NCBI GenBank assembly: GCA_015499995.1
Contig: JADNRV010000037.1
Coordinates: 186,001 to 250,000 of the forward strand
DNA from: Flammula alnicola
Taxonomy: Eukaryota > Basidiomycota > Agaricomycetes > Agaricales > Strophariaceae
Length of the DNA: 64,000 bases
Direction of reading: 5' to 3'
Shown: positions 22,201 to 35,596 of the stretch, piece after piece
Position numbering within the stretch: position 1 is the stretch's first letter
How the letters are laid out: the number at the start of each line of letters is the position of its first letter
Program-made: the position numbers and the translations under genes
The notes under the pieces: model-generated
The model's database searches: none
Seen by the model: only the letters and a program-made list of their open reading frames with translations
Told to the model about the DNA's origin: nothing

Positions 22201-23106
22201 TCAAGTAGCTTTTCGGCTTCTTCGAAGAGATCTAGTTCATGCAGAATCGACAGATGAAGGTGAAAGCGGTCAGCAGAGACGTAGGATGGTGTTGGTGAAG
22301 ATGAGAGAAGTCTGTGTGCGAGTTTATAAAGGATGGGTCGCATTGTTGGGGGCGTGGCAATATCCTTGGCCTGTGGGCTTATTCAGAAAAGCAGATGGTT
22401 AGCGCTTGGATTCTCGAGCGAACCTGAAGGACGGCACAGATGACGCTCCAATACAAGTATCGATCATCTTGGAACTGTTTAAACATTCGAGTCGCGATCT
22501 GATGTGGTATGCAAGGCGGTTAACCGAGGATCGCAACGTAAAAGTATAACAGAAACTTGCCTGATGAGCAGATTTCCAGTGATTTGCGCGAACATTAGCA
22601 AAGAAAGTCTGGGCACCTAGATCTTCGTTGGCCGGAAGTTTCTTATATGCTTCTTCGAACATGGTGACCATATCATTATCTGTGACCGAACATTATTTCA
22701 AACCAATAGCAATTAATGTGGAGTGAAAGCCTACGTCTACCCAATCCGCGCAATACGTGCATCATTGCAGTCAACACCCCGTCGTCAGTGGGTTTCATTT
22801 CAAGAACCTCGTCGCATAAGACCAGAGATTCTTCAACCTTTTGTGAACGAATGAGGGCAAGCGCCTTGAGCGACTGGAAACAGTATGAGTAAGGACTACC
22901 AGTATAACAAGAATAAACTTGCACGCACTTTTATTAACTCATTCTTGGGGTGTTTCTTGAGCAGCTTGTTACACGCGACAATTGCCGACTTGTTCGAACC
23001 CGTGTCCAATGCATCTGAGAGATCGGTTGAAGCGGGATGAGAGAGAAGGAAACGAATGCTAACCATAGATGGGGCGTATCTGACGGTCCAGGGCAGCTGC
23101 TGACAT
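19296..23106 (-). CDS. NAA25: N-terminal acetyltransferase B auxiliary subunit (Naa25/Mdm20/Arm1)
   Basis: Non-catalytic, ribosome-anchoring subunit of NatB, which acetylates Met-Asp, Met-Glu and Met-Asn N-termini. ATG at 23106 gives MSAAALDRQIRPIY. TPR-like helical pairs follow: ALDTGSNKSAIVACNKLLKK, CDEVLEMKPTDDGVLTAMMH, FEEAYKKLPANEDLGAQTFF and ANVRANHWKSAHQ. Further on are RPILYKLAHRLLSS, RRDIWLRQGRTEQEGERAKN, NAYVNLWKLTNNNCHLLNAV and LALEHYRVMQIKQVQHDTLS. The C-terminal exons include LADWLEPYHNYARPPPSVVL, VDHDFVFYHAKKITDSRRKV and an end at GIARLCSAYAT (stop 19296-19298). About 950 residues over a dozen or more exons, as usual for the family. It is head to head with the Nudix gene, 152 bp apart. 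Confidence 0.87.
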
Positions 23107-23258
23107 AGGGACTGTGGGGGATATAGGAATTCAGGTGTCGGGGTGGGTGTGTAGGGGAACACGACAAAGTTCGTCGATCACTGTTCCCAAATTTTGTGAA
23201 CAGGGCCGGGCCTCTCCGGTCACGTTCATCAACCCAAGTAAGTACGAGAGTTGTATTT

Positions 23259-24384
23259 ATGTTACGTCTCATACGTCTCTTCCGTCCCAGTCCTTTCTTA
23301 TCCAGTATCGACTTCCCTCGAGTTTTACAACAGTTCAGAATGGTACACAGTACTCCTAAAATCATCTCTTCGACGGAGATGTCAGCATCGGAGGCTAAGT
23401 GAGCCTAATTCATCCACCATCGATGGCGGCGTTGACTGTGCGGACGAAGGTGGATTACCTTGAAAAAGATAAAGTATACAGATCAAGAAGGAACAGAGGT
23501 CTATTCTAAACCCTTCGAAGAGATTACACTTGCTGACGGTCCTGAAGAGGGTATGGGAATGTGCAGAGCGGAAGACTCGTAGTAAATCAACAGGAGTCGA
23601 TGGTTAGTGTCCATCGATCCCCCTCCGACACTCATCTAGAACGCACCTTTAGCGGTCGCTGTTCTTGCTGTCATACGCTCCAAAACCAATGCCTTCCCTG
23701 TTTCAACGATTGTTATTGAACAATACAGGCCTCCCATCGGAAAATATGTAATCGGTACGATGGACTCTTCCTTAGCCATGTAATCATGTAATTGACTCCA
23801 ATACATTTGGATGGCAGAGTTACCAGCAGGTGAATTATCCCCTCCGTATCACTTGACTTTTGTTGAATGTCTGATGTAGGTTTGGTTGATGAGGGAGAAA
23901 CAGTGGAACAAGCCGCATACAGGGAACTCCACGAAGAAACAGGATTCACAGCAGACAAAGTTCTCCAAGTCTCGCCAGTCGTTGTGAGCGACCCAGGTAT
24001 CTTTTAAATTATTCAAGGTCCTTCTCAGTGTTCTCACAGGTATCTCAACCAGGCATGACGAATGCCAACATGCAGCTCGCCGTCCTCAGTGTCGTACTAG
24101 AAGATAAAATGGAGACGCCAGTACCGCAACTTGACCCTGGGGAATACATTGTTACAAGAGTGGTAGAGCTTGCCAAGCTACAGACTGCATTGGAGGGTAA
24201 AAACATCCCCCAGGTTTCTCAGAGTTTGCTGCTGACCTATTATTGCATCAGACTACGACAAGAAGGTTCGATAACGATCATAGAAAGCTGGATATACGTT
24301 AACGATTTTCATTAGGGTTTTGTTGTCGATGCCCGCTTATCTCATCTGGCATCTGGGTTTGCACTCGCCAACCTACTTCTATAG
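23259..24384 (+). CDS. YSA1: Nudix hydrolase, ADP-ribose/ADP-sugar pyrophosphatase
   Basis: Cleaves ADP-ribose and related ADP-sugars to AMP and sugar phosphate. ATG at 23259 gives an arginine-rich stretch (MLRLIRLFRPSPFLSSIDFP) that could send it to mitochondria; ATG at 23340 would give a cytosolic form. Then WITLKKIKYTDQEGTEVYSK, RVWECAERKTRSK, GVDAVAVLAVIRSKTN and VIEQYRPPIGKYVI. The Nudix box is complete: GLVDEGETVEQAAYRELHEE then TGF, fitting G-x5-E-x7-REUxEExGU. It continues SDPGMTNANMQLAVLSVVLE, PGEYIVTRVVELAKL and DARLSHLASGFALANLL. The reading frame changes near 23545, just before RVWECAERKTR, by an apparent one-base gain; splice sites elsewhere are regular. It is convergent with SPT16, 121 bp apart. 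Confidence 0.9.
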
Positions 24385-24505
24385 ATAGGTCCATACAGCG
24401 AAGAAATCAATGATATTGTGGCAACGACATTCAAGAAAGGATATATACACTGCATGAAATGGAGAAAGAATTATGTAGATGGAAAGTAAGTATTGTAGCA
24501 AAGAA

Positions 24506-27500
24506 TCAGCGCTTGGCTTTGCTCTTTCCGTTGGTCTTCGCAGCAGCTTTCTTTTTGGGCTTTTCATCCTCAGAGTCATCCGATCTTGAAGCCTTCTTTC
24601 CGTCTGCTCGCTTTTGATCAGCTGTGAGTGAAATAGCACGGTTAGGGTTAGGTAGGTTTACTCAGGAATCGAAGCTCACATTTCGCTGCTTTCCTCTCAA
24701 GCTCATCCCAATCGTCACCTAGAAGAAGAGTGAGAACACGCAGGACAAATGATGCTGTACCACCAACCTTCGTCGCTCGAATCACCCCCGCCGAAGTCCG
24801 AGCCACTTTCATCACTGCCACTGCCGTCAGAGCCATCATAATTGCTCTCTTCATCACTGCTTGCGCTTGCTTCCAATTCTTCAGGATCGGCTTCGAATTC
24901 CGATTCCGATCCGGATTCATCAGAGTGGTCGCTCTAGAAAAACAAATCAGTCTAGATAGAAGAAAGGATCAATGCAAAACATACCTCAACACCAGTAGCA
25001 CCCCCAAGGAAACTCCAGCCGCCACCCTGGAAGAACTCGAAAGGACTTTCGTTGATGTGCTTCATGATCGGACCCCAGTTCAAATTGACAGGGCCTTCAC
25101 TCATAGGAATATCCACGGAGCTTTAAAACTAATGTTAGGTCCACCAATATGGTGATTTCAAGAGAGGACACGTACTCTAGCCAATTCTTGACGTCATCCA
25201 TCTGTGTACTTTGAATAGAATTGATGTGCAGAGGAGGTTTGGTGAAATCTTTAAAGATAAAGACCAGATCGAATTGTTTCAAGCCATACTGAACACGCTC
25301 CAACGACGCGATCTCGATCTCCGATAAGGTGACGACAAGGAATGGCGGGTCAGTGAGATGTACCAGACATTCTGTTGTTGGTTGCAAGCGCGCACTTGTG
25401 CGGAAAGGAACGCCCTCGAACGACAACTCTCGGAACGGAATGTCAAGTTCTAGAGTCTCACCGTTCTGTACAGATATTAGATATAACTCTTTGCAAAAAG
25501 AAAGAGGACAAACCGAAGTCGAAGCGGCTTCTGCGATCTTCTCTGCAAATGCCTTAATCTCCTTGTTGAGAAGTGCCCTCCTCTTTCGTTCTTGTTGCTC
25601 CATCTCTATTTCGTCTTCATCACCGTAACGATGTTTCCGTTTACGGTTTCCCGTTTCATCGAATTGTACGTCTGTTGCTTCACGGAAGAATTGTACATCC
25701 TAAGGAGGAATTAGTTTTGCGGCGTGTATAGGTGTACGTCACGTACAAACGCCTTCTTCTTTCCGATCATGATAGGTGCCTTAAGATGCAAATGCACGAT
25801 AACCAAGAGTTCGTGATCGCAAGGTTGGAAAAAGAGGTGCTTGATATTGCTGAAAAGGATATCTAGACGGAAGACAAGTCAAAATCTCCACAGTCCTCAA
25901 AAATTAGCACTACTCACCAACTTTCTGAGAACCCATTGACAGGTATCGGATACCATTTTGGTGAATTTCTACCTCTCCGGGGAGTCGTTTACCATCCAGA
26001 GCAGGCCGTATGAACGCCTCAGGCATTTTGGTAGGGCGTCTGCCTTTGACCTCGACGAGATTTCCTTGCTCGACAACATCGGCCATCTCTTTCTTTTGTT
26101 GTTCTCGCTTGTTGGCTTCCTTTTTGAGATCGTTGATTTGCTTCACAATGTTGTCCAAACGATGGCCGTCGGGTGAGCGATATGATACAGACCGGATAAA
26201 GGTGGCATCTGGGTCTTCAAATGGCTAATGCAAATATGAGATTTTGTCACGAATGTCGATGCGCCGGAACTTACACTATCTTCCTTTTTCCCTGCTAGTT
26301 GACCAGGTGTCTGGAAATTGATCCTGAGATACGTGAAGTCGCCTTCGTCACTTTTACTTGCATTTTTTATGGTGTTGATGTGGAAGGGCACCGCAAATCC
26401 GTGAATGGGTAGCACGACCGTTTGAGCTTTGCGATCGACGAAGATCTGGGTACAAAAATCAGTTAAGAATACCAGTACTAACAAGACGACATACCCGCAA
26501 TTTTTCAACTTCTGCTGGCAAGGCACCTTCACCTTTGTAGCTTTGGAACTTCTTCCAGCCCTTGCCCTCCTTGCCACCGGAGCCTCCTCCGTCTTCAGAG
26601 AATTTCGCCAATCCTTGCGATTGGAGGTTCTCGTGCAATTCGCGCTGGTGCTCAATGAGTTTCGCGAGCACCGTTTGGTGGACTTCGTCTTGCGCGGCAC
26701 GGCGGGTTTGATTGCGAAGGACCTTTCCTGCGATGGTCTTCTGCTTGACAGGAGAACCATTCTTCATAGGGATAACGGGAGGTTTCTTGCTTTTTTTCTC
26801 CTTCTCGTCGTCACTGTCGGGGGTCAGGAAGAAAAGAGTATCTTTGGGAGATTTTACTCCTTCTGTCATGAGCGATGCCTTTCCAGCTTCGATCTTGACA
26901 GTGTCAACGACGTTCAAGGCATATCTGCAGGACAGTCGACATAAGTAATTACCTAAAGTCAATTATAATTATATATTGCTTACTTTTGACCGGAGCTATC
27001 GCTGAGGCCCGTGAAACCAAGGCTTAGGTTGAGGACCATATTTCTTCTGAGAAGACGAATATTCTTCGCAGAGAGGATATATCCAGCATCGCGGAATTCA
27101 ATACCCGTCTACAGAAGGTGAGTGTCTAGAGTTATACGAAGCATGATACAACTCACTGCAAAGCCGATGTTTTTGACGAAGGACTTCTCTAGGTCGGGCA
27201 TCTTCTCCTTGATATAATTCACTGCATGCTGGTAAACGTCACGGGCTGCAACTCCGTCTTTCATAAAGGCCAATAATTCTGCCTGTAAAGCGAGTAGCAG
27301 ATTGTACTGAGCCTCTTGTTCCTAAGGAGCGGTGCATGAGTAATCAGAGAGTACGAGAAATGAAATGGCTAACCGGATTGGGATCCACGATAAAGGTCCT
27401 GCCGATATTGGTGCTGTATGATTTATAACGCATCCCAAACCCGACGATAAATACACCTTTGTGGGCAATGTTATCGTCGGATGACTCCACCGTATATCGT

Positions 27501-28604
27501 AGGTCATAACCAGATTTTGACGACTTGGAGATGATGATAGGAGGGTAGCAGAACTCGACAGAAGGCCAATCGACCTGTCGCAGAACTTTAGAACGTGATT
27601 TCGGATTTGTCAAGGCTAATAACACACATTTTCAAGCCCCTTCCCTTTACTCCAGACTTTCATATCAGGTCCTTTCGCAGTGCTTCCCTCCCCCGATCCC
27701 AAACGAGTCTCGATCTGAGCGGCGAGCATATCGTGAGTGATTTTCGACTCCTTGTCAAGAATGGATTCCAGTTTGGGGGCAACTAGGTACTTTAAAAGCG
27801 TTGAAGTCAAGTTTGCCGCCATTTGTGTCCATTTCTAAGACATGTGATGAGGCCAACCCCCCCGAGATGATGGATTTAAGACTTACAATTTCTTCGTCAT
27901 CTTTAACTGCCATGAGTGCCGAAATGGCAGGAGTCATATCAATTAGCTCCGGCTTCGAAGATGACTCATTCACAACGGACTGCCATTCCGACACAAGTTT
28001 GCCTGAGGGATTCTCCTTGACAAGAGACCCCACTCGTTTGGCTGATGTATACTGTGCGAGGAACTTTGGGAGGGCTTCGTTGGAAACGTCTTTCCCCTTT
28101 GGCCGAGCGAGAATTTCTATGGTCACCGACTTAACGGCATTCTCGATCTGTGAGAGAATCTTTGCTGGAAACAAGAGGTGTCTGAGAGGCATGAACTTTG
28201 CGTGCATGAGAAGCCATACCTTTTGAGGCTGAACAGAGGATTGAGATCTTGTTCTTCTGGAACAGGAACAAGGTGGACGGGAACTCATAGCCGAGGAGCC
28301 ATTGCTAGTGGTGTTGTATAAGCAGGAAGATCAACATGCCACCACTAAGACAAGGCTCACCTGAAAGCAAGATCCTTTACGCATTGGCTCGTCGTCCGAC
28401 GTTGGATCTCCTGCCACTAGTAGAAGAGCATCTGCATCGGATATTGACTCGTAATCTTCATTTTCCTTCGCGGTCTGGTGGGGAAAGCCGTGGTCAACAA
28501 GGCGTGAAAAGGTGACAAGAGAAGCCTGAACAAACCGCCCAACACTCAAAGATTCGCTTGACGCGAGCCGCGAAAACCGTCTTGTTTAGCTGAGTATCTG
28601 CCAT
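24506..28604 (-). CDS. SPT16: FACT complex subunit SPT16
   Basis: Histone chaperone that opens and reforms nucleosomes for transcription and replication, in the nucleus with Pob3. ATG at 28604 gives [20 protein letters not shown], with an intron before [20 protein letters not shown] and [18 protein letters not shown]. The aminopeptidase-like domain has [20 protein letters not shown] and [20 protein letters not shown]. The dimerisation and middle domains include [55 protein letters not shown] and [20 protein letters not shown]. Then [53 protein letters not shown] and [17 protein letters not shown] residues. It ends in an acidic tract and lysine-rich tail (stop 24506-24508), the usual histone-binding end. 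Roughly 1,020 residues. Confidence 0.95.
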
Positions 28605-28897
28605 AGCGACCTAACACCAGCGAAGAGAACACCTGGAAAGAGAACGCGTCTAGGAATGAGGCTCGAGTGAAGTTAGAGCTTTGCTTGTGACTTTTCAAGT
28701 TACAGACGCGCCTTCATCCATCCACTTAGCTTAATAATGACGGAGTTTCAATTGACGCGCTCATGGTATAAATCAATTAACTATTACTTATTACGTAATA
28801 TATGGATAAGTAGGCGCACAAGTTTGCAAATCAATTCAGCATGTCCCCGAGCATTCGTATCATCAGTGTTCATTTTGCTGCGGGTCGACAACCACCA

Positions 28898-31047
28898 TCA
28901 ATCATAATTAACACATAAGGGTCCAAGATCTTTCAGTAAGAAAACGATTTCTTCGACCCGCATCTCTATGACTGCCAACTTCTCCTGCTTCTCCTCCCAA
29001 CCCTTCAACACTTCCCGTTCCAATCTCGTCAACAAGTTCTCATCCTGGCTCACATCACTTCTCTGACGCTTCTCGAGGACAGCGGCAACTTCACTATATT
29101 CACATTCCGCTCGGCGACGCGCCATGATGTTGTACAGCGTTTTGTACAAGTTGCCTAATATCATCGAATAGGCCTTCTGAAAGTCCACGTACCTGGTGAA
29201 ACACTGAGCCTGGTAGGATTGTATAGATAAAAGATCTGCGTACCATAAATAAAATGTTCGCGCTGGATTGCGATCGGCACTTTTCGGTACTTCCTGCGTG
29301 CATATCAACGAGTCTGCGGACAAAGCCACTAGAAGCGGTCGAACATCCTTGGCAGCCATCATGATATTTTTTGAGATCTAAGGTTACTGTGAGCAATGAA
29401 GCTAGGCCATTCATGAAAATTTTGACCTGTTTCTCGTCCATCTTGCCAGTATGAGACAATAATCGCAATATCCTGACACCCTCCGGACCGTGCTTGCTTC
29501 GCGCGACAGATTCCACGATGTTTTGTCGCAATTTTCGTGCTATTATTTCGAATTCGACTTGTACCTTCGAGGTCGAGTAAGAAAGGAAAGATGATGCTCG
29601 TCCTTCCGGCGTTGGATTGTCGGCGGAAGACAGCATGCCTAGATAATCTTTGACGCATGTAAGGTTTCCGACTTTTTTTGAAGGATACACAAGGCCCGCT
29701 GTGAGGTTTGCGTCTTCGGGTATTTGCATGACGATGTTAGCGACAGAAATTGGAACTACATTGTCGTGTGAGATGTTGAGAGCAAAAAATAAAACCAAAT
29801 GACGTACCCGACCGAGGTTCAGATATGTTTAGTTGTGTGCTTTCCGTAGCTTTCATGGCTGCCTTCATGACTAGAGAAGCACCATGATTAAATCTATCTT
29901 TTGCGGCATTTTCGATAACCTGACCAAGTCCCGTGAGGATAAGTAGGGAGGCCATTGGAAGATAGTTCCATACCGTGTTTCGAATATGTACGCTGAACTT
30001 TTCGTAGTTGATTTTGAAATATACAAAATCCTGCGGGCAAGTGAGAAAGAAGTTTAATGTGATGATTATGACCCTGACATTGACCACATCCTCATCAGAG
30101 AGTTTACGCTGAAGTACATGATGGATTTCAATTTGTGTATTATCAAAAATAATTCGAGTATATACCTTATTCGTTCGAGATGTTAGTTGGTCTTTCGCTT
30201 TTCGTTTCTTTAGGGGCAATGAGACTGAATCCAGATCTAGAGGCTATTAGGATCAGACTCACCAATCCCACTTGTTCTGCCTCTTCTTCCTCTCGCTTGA
30301 GTCTAGCCTGCGCAATCTCTTTCGCTTCTCGCAATTCCTTAGCGGTAGGGAACCCAACGATTTTGCGTTTCTCCTCAGCTTCGTACTGGATACACTTGTC
30401 ACGCGGAGAGAGATGCGACAGCACAGTAGATGGCTTCAAATAGGATCCCGACACAAGCTTGAAGAGAATTTGATTATATTGGGTCATTTCTAGCGCCAAT
30501 CAGACGAAGTGACTAACGAGGAATAAACGACGTACTCTTGGCGTCGGACACTGACAACATGGAGAGAATGTCCGAAGTGCGAAGTTTGCCGTGATCCAAT
30601 ATCAGTTGGACTATGTCTGCTGCCTGAAGACTTTTGCTCAATGCATAGCAACTTGCCGAAAGGAAATGAAATTTCGAACCGGTTTTCCGAAAATCTGCTC
30701 AGCTAGCCATATAAATCTCCCAAACCTCATTCTCATGAGACATTCATCGACATTAACTTCGAAGACTTCTACGTCGTCGTCTCCTTTTGTATGCCACACA
30801 ATATTATGTTGAACAAGAACCAAGATAGATGCTCTTGCAGTTCGAGGCTTCAATTGTGAAAAGCGGATTAACTGAGAAAGTGGTAGGCGCCCTCTGATGA
30901 GCAGCACAGATGCCAATTTCTGGTTCGTACAGCGATGTCCATCATTATTTTGTCAGAAAATTTACTAGAAATGCTCACTGCTGTTAAAGGGCCAAAATGG
31001 GAATGAATTATTTCAACGCACAATCGTCTTGTATGATTGTCCGCCAT
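28898..31047 (-). CDS. RPC82: DNA-directed RNA polymerase III subunit RPC3/RPC82
   Basis: Pol III-specific subunit that helps initiation at tRNA and 5S genes through the RPC82/34/31 module. ATG at 31047 gives MADNHTRRL. The next exon has ASVLLIRGRLPLSQLIRFSQ, LKPRTARASILVLVQHNIVW and HTKGDDDVEVFEVNVDECLM, the first winged helix. Then RMRFGRFIWLAEQIFGK and ILDHGKLRTSDILSMLSV. Later exons include EEKRKIVGFPTAKELREAKE, NYEKFSVHIRNTVWNYL and LLSHTGKMDEKQVKIFMNG. The end has QEVPKSADRNPARTFYLWYA, YKTLYNIMARRRAE and the C-terminal coiled coil LLTRLEREVLKGWEEKQEKL, stop at 28898. It is divergent from condensin with 168 bp between starts. Confidence 0.93.
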
Positions 31048-31215
31048 TCGATGAGTGTGGACCTTTGAGGAGTTGGTGTAAATTAGTTAGCTTACCTAAG
31101 CATTAACACCTGACAAAACGCGCCCCACGTGATCGTGATTAAAGATGAACTGAGCAAACGTGAAGATTCAGAAAGGCTCCTCCTTCCCGAATGCTCTAGC
31201 TTTTATTAAGACGCA

Positions 31216-34200
31216 ATGCCCGTCCGTACACAACAGCCCACTCCAGAAACTGCTCGCGCTCAACTCCTCTCTTCTATTTCCTATATCTTTGATCAAGCAC
31301 AAGCGTCCACTTCTAACCACAGAAAAAACTACGTCGCACTCTATAAAGTCCAAACCGAGTTAGCTCAATACACAGAAGAGGTCAGAGGAGGCAAAGCGAT
31401 AAAGCTTATCGGGGAGCGAAAGTTTCAAGATGAATTCAAGTGCTTGCTATTGCGAGTCCTCTCTATCAAGAAAGGTGTCGCTTCAGCTGATCGCATCTTG
31501 AAGTTCGTTGGTGGGTATACGAGATTCGCAAATGAAAAGGGTATGATTATCCACGACATGGAGCCTGAATCTCAGTTAACACTATGAATTGAATCCCTCC
31601 CTCAGGTGTCGAGGACAAGACTGCAGAAGATGACGATACCGACGATGACGACGGCAACACAACATCATCACGTTTTACTGCCTCCTTGCTCATGTTCCTA
31701 TTGGATGCCTTTCCGGCCAAAGACAAGAATGCTCGCTATCGTTCTCTGTACACTGTGGCAGAAATGATTTCACATCTTGGAGAGATTGAGTACGTCTATT
31801 CCATTTTTCAAAATTTCGTCAGTTAAACCTTTTCAAAAGTGAGGACCAATATAATGCTCTCCGTGCTGCACTTATGGAGCGTGCAACTGACAAAGAGCCC
31901 AATGTACGGCATCATGCTGTTACATCTCTTGCAAAGTTAGCAGCTTCCGAGGATCCTACAGAGTTTGACGATGGAGAATCCATCTTGGACGTCTTAATTG
32001 AAACAATGGCCTATGACCCATCACCGTGAGTTCTCATTCCTACCTGTAAAACCTCACCAACTGATTCTTTGCCCAGCGAGGTCCGTCGTACCACACTCAT
32101 GACTATTCCTGTCAATGATCGCACACTTTCTGCTGTCCTTGACCGAACAAGGGACACAGACAATTCAATCCGCAAGACGGTCTATGCCTCAGTCTTGGAG
32201 AAAAATATGATGGACGAAAAGGACAAGAAAGTGATGGGACGGACACATCCCCGGACTTTGACTATTGAACAGAGAGAGCTCATTGTGCGGAATGGACTAG
32301 GAGACCGTGATCCTGCAGTTAGAGCTGCTGCTGCGTCGTTGATTGCCAGCTGGATAGATGTTATCGATGTGAAAATCGAGGAGCAAGACGTCAAAATCGA
32401 AGACAATACCAAAGAGAAGTTGGAGAGTGAAGTGCTGTCGCTCTTAGGTCTCTTTTACCTGGGCTCGGAAGGGACGGTTGCTGTGGATGCCCTCCTCAGC
32501 ATCTTTGTAACGAGAGTTGACATATTCAACGACATCGAGTTTGATGGTATGAAAATTTCCTCTATTTATTATTATCTTAACGTCATCTTATTGTCTTTAC
32601 CTGCAGACCAATACTGGGCCAATTTAACCCCTGAGAAAGCCTTTCTCGCCAGAGTCTTTGTGGATCACTGCAAGAGCACCAATGACGAAGTCAGACTGGA
32701 AGCGACTTTACCTGTTGTCACTTCGATCGCTTTCCGTATTCAGGAGGCATACAATACGCTCGTGGATGATCTCGTGGATCAGGAGATGACGGAGAATGTC
32801 AATGAAGCTGAGCGTGACCGAAGAGGGGATGAAAGGGAAGCACGGGAGCTTATTATCTCGGAACTTCTTAAGCTCGCTGTCAACCTGGACTACTCAGATG
32901 AAATTGGGAGACGGAAGACTTTCCAGCTCGTCCGTACGTTTTTATCTTTGTTCCTCTTTATTTTCATCTAATTCTTGCTACCTGCTACAGGTAATATGTT
33001 GAGAGCCGAAGCATTGCCTGAAGCCTTGATGGCACCCTGTCTCGACGTTCTACGGGAATTATCTTCTAGCGAACGCGATCTCATTCGTCTTGTTGTTGAA
33101 ACGGTCCAAGAACTTCGCGACAGTGTGATTGGTGACGATGAAGAGGAGGTCCCTGTCAGTACAGTTTTTTTACCCACCAGCCATTATCTGATTTGACGTG
33201 CCATATTGTAGAAGGAAGCAGATGCCGAAAAAAGCTTCGACGGAACAGTAGACGAGCCTAGACCAGTTAGGCCGTCTGTTGAGAACATGTCTCCTGAGCA
33301 GAAAGCCCGCCTTGATGTAGTGGACTTGAGATGTCTGTCTATGTGCATCGGCATGCTTGAACGCGTGAATAGTGTCAGTTTTCATTTTCTATCGATGATC
33401 GTATGCAGTTGATGAATTTTGTCCCCACAGACTTTCGAAGAAAACATCACACTTGACGGCGTCCTCAGAGGACTAATAATTCCTTCTGTGCAAAGGAAAG
33501 ACGACGCTTTTCGGGAAAGAGGATTAAAATCCCTTGGGCTGTGTTGCCTCATCGCAAGAGTACATATGTCTCTTTTTCTTCTTCATCAATATACTAATCA
33601 GGCTTGCTATCAGCGACTGGCTGTCCAATTTGTCAGCCTCTTCATGAGCCACATAGCTACGTCGCCCCCTGGCATCCGGGTGACGCTTGTACATTCCTTG
33701 GTGGATATTTTCATGGTTCATGAAAATGTGATATTCAGAGATCAAGTCAACAATGTGAATGATCGATTATTTTATATGCATGTCTATAAGCTAACATTAG
33801 TCATTGCCCTTCTTTTAGCTCGAAACAATTACGAAATTCCTTCTAACTCAAATCATGGAAGAGCAAGATCCCAAAGTCAAAGCAGCTCTTTGCGAGGGCA
33901 CTTCCAAGTTGGTTCTTTCGGGCCTGATTACAGATGTCGATGTGGGTATTTCTAAAATTTCTCGTCGCATTTGTGATTCATTGCTTCATTAGGCCATAAA
34001 ATCCTCCTCAAAACATATATATCTCCTTTGACGGCTGGCAATCAGGAATTGCGGCAGTGCCTCACCTTTTTCTTCCAGATATATAGCCATTCCTCACCTG
34101 CCAACCAGGCGCGGATGCGTGAGGTGATTGACCTTGCAAGTCTAAATCAACGGAAGCTAATAAGCCCGCGTAATAGATATTCATCCTTATCTTTTTGGAT

Positions 34201-35596
34201 ATTTGTGAGGACAGGAAAAAGGCCAAAGAATCTGACGAGGACTCTGAAGTCATAAGCTCCGCACAAGTTGCTGCCATGTTTGTCGATTGGACCGACCCCC
34301 TGCAGTTATCCAAAGCGATGTGAGCTTCTATTCCGAATCTTTCTCACTGAAATAGCTTCATTTTTCGACTTCAGAAACGCAAGAGGTACTCAAAATGAAA
34401 AGAGTGTCGATGAATGTATTCAGTTAGACATAGCTGAAGATATCCTCAAGCTTCTGTTTGAGAAGGATCTCAAGGTTGAGATTGAGAGTACGTTCAACGA
34501 ATGTCTATCTTGCTCTGCTTTTCTGACATTAAGTGGTAGAAGAGGACAAAAGAGTGTTATGCCAACTCTTTAACAAGCTCCATATTCCCGATACTGTCGA
34601 TGACTACAGAATCCGGTCGCTGAAGTTGTTGATGGACAACTTGCGCACCGTCAGCATAATTCAGTCTGTAAAAGCCATGGCCTACTAACAATTCCTTACA
34701 GCGTCGTCCTTTGCGGGATTCCGTGTGTAACACCGCTTTTACCAAGTTCGAAGCTACCATTACCAAGAAGTTCGAAAAACAACTAGAACACTTCAGTGAA
34801 GAGGAGTTCCGGAAGTTCGAAGAACTCAATGAGCTATTTATGTTTTTGGATAGCATCATTCCTCTAGACGACGACGAGTTGATTGACATCGATATCCCGA
34901 AGAAGGGTAGAAAGAGGTATATCTTCCTTTCGACCGAGAAGCACAAGGCTGATGAATGATATAATCTAGACGTTCTGAAAGCATCATCAGTACTACGACA
35001 GAAAGTCGCTCCGGTTCGCCTGCTCCTAGAACGAGCAAGGGCAAATCTAAAGCCAAGTGAGTAACTTTGATTCTCGGCCTCTCTTTTAGTTTACTGAGCA
35101 ACAACAGACGGCCACGACTATCGACATCCGACAACGATGAAGACGCATCCACGGAGAGGGGCACACCACCGCCACCCACCGCACCAACCCGAACTTTACC
35201 AAACGAGCAGCGTATGTTTTATTTTCAAATTATTTGTAGAAATTTCTAACTGAAGAAAACACTTCAGAGCTGCCAAGAAACCTGTCCAAGTCATCGTTAT
35301 AAGCTCTGATAGTGAAGGATATGGAGAGGAGACGCGAGAGCCAGCACGTAAAGGAAAGTTGGGGTGAGTTCAATTGTTAAATAATGAACCGTTCGAGAAA
35401 TCCATGCTCAAGTACTTATATCAGGGCACGTTTTAGATCATCTGTCAAGGAAGAGGAAGCTCAAGTGGACAAAGATCTTGATGATCTACTAAACAATAGT
35501 TCGTCGAGTTTGAGCGAGGTCCCATATGATTCGATAATGGATCCTGACTCGGAGGAAGAGGAGGATGAAGTTAACGATTTATTGGCTGGAGATTGA
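31216..35596 (+). CDS. YCG1: Condensin complex subunit 3 (CAP-G/Ycg1)
   Basis: HEAT-repeat subunit of condensin, which compacts chromosomes in mitosis. ATG at 31216 gives MPVRTQQPTPETARAQLLSS, then YIFDQAQASTSNHRKNYVAL, SIKKGVASADRILKFVGGYT, FLLDAFPAKDKNARYRS and AALMERATDKEPNVRHHAVT. Next come EVRRTTLMTIPVNDRTLSAV, DRDPAVRAAAASLIASWIDV, FLARVFVDHCKSTNDEVRLE and LELLKLAVNLDYSDEIGRRK-type helices. The NCAPG C-terminal part has LRGLIIPSVQRKDDAFRERG, SPPGIRVTLVHSLVDIFMVH and an IPLDDDELIDIDIPKKGRKR segment. It ends in an acidic tail (DPDSEEEEDEVNDLLAGD, stop 35594-35596). Many introns of about 50 nt; about 1,050 residues in all. The tail is of low complexity, so its exon borders are less sure than those of the repeats. 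Confidence 0.92.
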